From positions 21,368,606 through 21,432,605 of the forward strand of contig OZ026607.1 in assembly GCA_964020085.1 (NCBI GenBank): a stretch of 64,000 nucleotides of DNA, read 5' to 3'. The notes beneath the pieces are model-generated. The model worked only from the letters and a program-made list of their open reading frames with translations. It was not told where the DNA came from and ran no database searches. The DNA is from Micromussa lordhowensis. Its lineage: Eukaryota; Cnidaria; Anthozoa; Scleractinia; Lobophylliidae. The translations under genes were made by a program, and so were the position numbers. Of this stretch, positions 60,546 to 64,000 are shown piece after piece (the first letter of the stretch is position 1; each line of letters starts with the position of its first letter).

Positions 60546-63500
60546 CTGGCGTGAGCGTTGAGCACACTATAGAAGCATATGGAGGGTAGAGTATCCGGAC
60601 CCAGGGTTAATCTTTTGGCGGCCTCTCTCATCAATGTTATCTTAATCAACTTATCGCTGTCCTTCCTGTGAAATAATAAACGATAAAAGGGAAATTCAAA
60701 TCAAGAAAGCAAACCAAAAAAATCAAATCTCTACTAGATGCACGTTGTACCGTTATCATGGAAGTTGCAGTGATGTTGACATAGCAACATGCCGAAGGCG
60801 AGAAATTTGACAGTTGCCACGTCAACTTCATCTAATGGTATAAACGTCTCAAAATATGATTGGTTCATGAAATGGAACCCAATAAAAAGCTGTCAAAAAC
60901 ATGTCAAAACGTTCTTTTGCAGAATACCAAACTTAATGCACACATCACGACGGTGTGTTGTTACACGAATTTCGTCAAACCTGTAAATCCACCATCAGAT
61001 TACAAAGATAGCCGAGTACAGTTCAAATTCCCGGTCTCTTCTGCCTTCAGTTTGTTTCGCAGCGCGCTGATAATGTTTCATGGAATTCGAAGAAACTCTT
61101 GTCGAAATCGAAAGAAAATACATAGACGAAATACGACTCAAAATAAAAATACTCAAAATACGACTCACATGTCTGGGAAAGGGATCTGTCGGTTCAGAGG
61201 TGGAGCATTTGGATTGTGTTCTTGTTTCTTTTTGCCTGCAACAAAGAAAACATACACGCATGCGTCATTTACCGTATAAAACGAACTAAGTTACCATATG
61301 GTACAGAAGCGTACGAGGCTTTCGGTGTTTCTGAGGGCTGTCATGCGCAAATTTGCCGCTCACGTATTTCTCGCTCAAGTTAGCCGTTTGTTTTAAAGCG
61401 AGACGCGCAAGGCTAGAGACGATGAAGGATGCCACAGTCATATAAAGTACAAACTAACGCAGAGAAAATGCTGGAAATTAATTGACATTTTTACTGTACC
61501 CAAATTTGCAATTACGCAATGAAGGACTTTTCCGTGTTTATAGAGCCTCATCCAAACACGAGGAGGGTTGGGAGAATTCGAGACAGTTATGCAAACCCGA
61601 GAAGTCGTCGAGGGTTTGCATAACTTTCGAGGATTCTCCCAACCCTCCTCGCATTCAGACTAGTCTATGTAAACACGGAAAAAAGTGCTCTATTGCTTTT
61701 CTAAAATAATTCTCAGAAATACAGGTGAATCTAAAACGTCACAACCGTGTTTACATACTCTCATCTAAATACACCTATCGACCAATGAGAGCGTGCGTAG
61801 TGGCTCAGTTATTTTATAATAGCCAATCACAAGTTCTTAACTTTCTATCCTGATTTCTTGCAATACTGTACCCAAATTCGAGATCAACCAATCAGAAGTC
61901 GTGTCTACTGTCCCGATATCGTGCGAGATCATGGTCACTTGGCCGAATTGGGATACGCGGGGTAAATACCTAATCATACCTTTTTGTACGCTTCGACAGC
62001 ATATCAGGCTATTTGCCATGTGTAGTTTTGGCTCGAATACGAACCATGGCTCCACCAAACTTGCCTGATATACATTAATTTGTATTTGAAATTAGAATGC
62101 TTGTTGATTTACCTGGCCCATTGGAATCTTTTTTCACTTTCTTTTTCTAAAAGAGAAAAAATAATAATGTTTACTAATATAAGATGTACTGTGAAGATAC
62201 ACATTTTACACAAGCAGTAAACTGCGACACAGAAAAGTGCTATGCTTGCTAAATTCATCACGTGATACACCCAATTGTACAACATGGTTGAGTTTAAGAT
62301 TCAAGAAAGAAAGAAAAGCCAACACAAACAAACCAGGTGGCCAAACTAGTCAATCAATGTGAGAAGTACCCAGCCCTTACTTAATGAGACCCTGAGAACT
62401 GAAAGTTCATTCTCCCCATTAATCTCATACATTTCAGTTCATTTTACATCAAGACTGGTCATATCCCCTTGTTGATATTTTCCCCATTCTCATTACCTGT
62501 CTACTTGACAGTCTGTTAAAATGTAAGGAGGATTTACATGCTGATATCACTGGCATCAGGAGTCAAACAGTTAATTTACTACTGTACCAACTGGCTGGTG
62601 GTTGAGTTTGTCTGAGCTTTAGGCCAACTTCACCTGTTCAGGCTATCACTATAATTAATTAAGTGCTTATTAATCAGTGTACTACTTCATGTATTTACCT
62701 TTGGTTTGTCCTTATCATCATCATCCTCATTCTCTTCTTCTATCACAACTCCGAGGTCAGGTTCTGGTGGAATCCCATAATACACTTTGCTTTTGTTGGC
62801 TGGCATGAAGAAAACAAGGCGTTCACCATAAATTAATGGACGTGAAAAAGAAAACTAGTGTTTGTGGATAAGATTCTTTTGCCAGTTTACCTTCAAACGT
62901 TGCCTCCCCAGTCACTGCTCCAGCTGTGGCTTCTATTGTTTGCTTGTTTCGAGGTCTTCCTTCAAAAACTAAAAGTGAACACAGATTTCTTTAGTTTTCT
63001 CTCTCAGGTCAAAAAATAGCATGCACTTCCTGCATTATTTTAGCCTGCAATGCAGGCGTATTTTGGCGAGCGAGCAAATTTTGATCAAGCGAGCACCATC
63101 TTGGATTCAAACTTGGAAGAGGCTTGGGGAGGGATGAAAAAATGTCCCAGGGGGTAGGAGTGAGGCTGAAAGAGGGGTAACAGGAGGGGGAGGAAGGAAA
63201 AAATACCTCCCTCCTTCTGCCCCCAGGCCCCCACCCCCTCACTGCTCACTTCTCCAAAGTCAACTTTTCAGTGAACCAACTCAATCATACAACTGTAAGC
63301 TTATACCGATAATTCATGAACACAGGAAACGCCTGTCTCCCTTGTCCCAGCCATCCACAGCTGCCAGATCTAAGAAGGCAGGTCAATATAAAAATGTTCA
63401 AAAGGCTAGTCAAAAAGAGAATTTATTGCTGTCAAAAATAAATTAATGAATTAAGATCAAAAGGAACTTTTTGGAATATTGATGGGAAATTGTCGAATAC

Positions 63501-63746
63501 TTGTGAAAAAATAGTTTGTCGCAAGTCTGACGGGCACTTCCTCTCGGCAGCCAAGAGACTCTTCCGAGACCTTTTAGAATTTACTCATTGAGCATATCCC
63601 ATTCAAAAATAAAAAATTCCTTTATTTATCTCATTCATGTTTCAGTTTGCAAGAAGTATAGATGGAATACATTTTGAATTTCATGACCCACCGTCAAAAT
63701 GAAGATGTTGCTGAATTAAAGTAAGCAGTAATTCCTGTTGCTGATC
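60546..63746 (-). CDS. TAF5: TAF5 (TFIID subunit 5), upstream exons (start outside window)
   Basis: Minus-strand exons in transcript order: 63692-63746 (tentative), 62891-62968, 62699-62799, 62113-62146, 61169-61235 and 60546-60665. Phases chain correctly: 1, 1, 0, 1, 2, 2. Readable pieces: LIQQHLHFD; FEGRPRNKQTIEATAGAV; NKSKVYYGIPPEPDLGV then an acidic run; KKKVKKDSNGP; NPNAPPLNRQIPFPDM; KDSDKLIKITLMREAAKRL; LGPDTLPSICFYSVLNAHA. They correspond in order to the linker between the TAF5 N-terminal domain and the propeller. Exons before 63746, coding the LisH/NTD2 part, lie past the right edge. Most of these exons are too short to show as open frames. Confidence 0.9.
61526..61687. mobile_element. 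Foldback MITE, ~160 bp
   Basis: The left arm CTTTTCCGTGTTTATAGA and the inner AGGAGGGTTGGGAGAATTC both return as complements at the right (GAATCTCCCAACCCTCCT-like; TATGTAAACACGGAAAA). It sits in a TAF5 intron. Confidence 0.75.
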
Positions 63747-64000
63747 CTGAAAAAAAATCCACAAAATAAATTATGTAAGTTACATACTGGTTACAGAAGG
63801 TCTCATCAACATGACCTACAACTGGCCAGGGCTGTAGCTAGTAAGACAGGGCTTGAAACAAAAACTTGAATTCTAGCTCGCCCTTGGGACAAGTATCTCT
63901 CAAATCTTGTTTGTCCTGGGCAAGTCTCAGTTTGCTCTTTTAATGATTTAGTTGGCAGACAGCTTGCCTGATCCCTTGCCCACTGGGCAAGTGAGAATGA
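63747..64000. other. TAF5 intron, no feature seen
   Basis: No exon recognised up to the window edge. Confidence 0.4.

Noticed and set aside
60860..61289. Plus-strand ORFs around 61 kb
   Set aside because: They overlap a minus-strand TAF5 exon (61169-61235) whose phases match its neighbours.

Overview
The window looks like nuclear DNA of an anthozoan cnidarian (stony coral or sea anemone). It has long introns, abundant short inverted-repeat elements, remnants of LINE and Penelope retroelements, single-exon class A GPCR genes, and animal genes with clear homology. No species can be named from sequence alone.

Host layout. At the left edge are the last exons of a Lupus La homologue (17-1549, +). 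About 14 kb of repeat-rich DNA follows, with one unrecognised terminal exon (11881-12178). A two-exon secreted cystine-knot factor resembling the GDNF family lies at 15688-16744. After a ~206-bp satellite array (18312-20418) come two paralogous GPCRs (21783-22985 + and 26377-27414 -). From 28995 to beyond the right edge, on the minus strand, is TAF5, a TFIID subunit. I rebuilt 16 TAF5 exons whose adjoining splice phases agree where checked. One TAF5 intron is ~26 kb (34604-60545). It holds a third GPCR (57805-58800) and a complete giant DNA transposon/virus.

The element. 35819-57557 (21,739 bp) is an intact adintovirus/Maverick (Polinton). It has 173-bp terminal inverted repeats that read as identical and a 6-bp target duplication (ACTATT). 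Its open genes include protein-primed DNA polymerase B, a DDE integrase with chromodomain, penton-like and hexon-like capsid proteins, an adenain-type protease, an FtsK/HerA-type packaging ATPase, several basic core proteins, a parvovirus-type phospholipase A2, a GRF zinc-finger protein, two RING proteins and several unknowns. A tRNA-His(GTG) gene sits near the right end. Recent insertion, and possibly activity, is likely.

Most unusual part. Downstream of the second RING gene (52155-52547) lie eleven tandem open cassettes (52630-55829). Each begins directly at a polypyrimidine-AG splice acceptor, is open in phase 0 from that acceptor, and ends in its own stop. The RING exon ends in a strong phase-0 donor. 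This looks like a mutually exclusive splicing array: one RING head joined to one of eleven diverged tails that share an alpha-beta-alpha-beta-beta pattern. I know of no described equivalent in adintoviruses. The RING pair and the polymerase pair share duplicated promoter modules, which suggests common, probably early, expression.

How the viral genes fit together. PolB and integrase provide replication and insertion. Hexon, penton, protease, ATPase, core proteins and PLA2 form a virion-building set read mostly rightwards. The accessory block at the right (RING array, small ORFs, tRNA-His, hairpins) is the likely host-interaction region.
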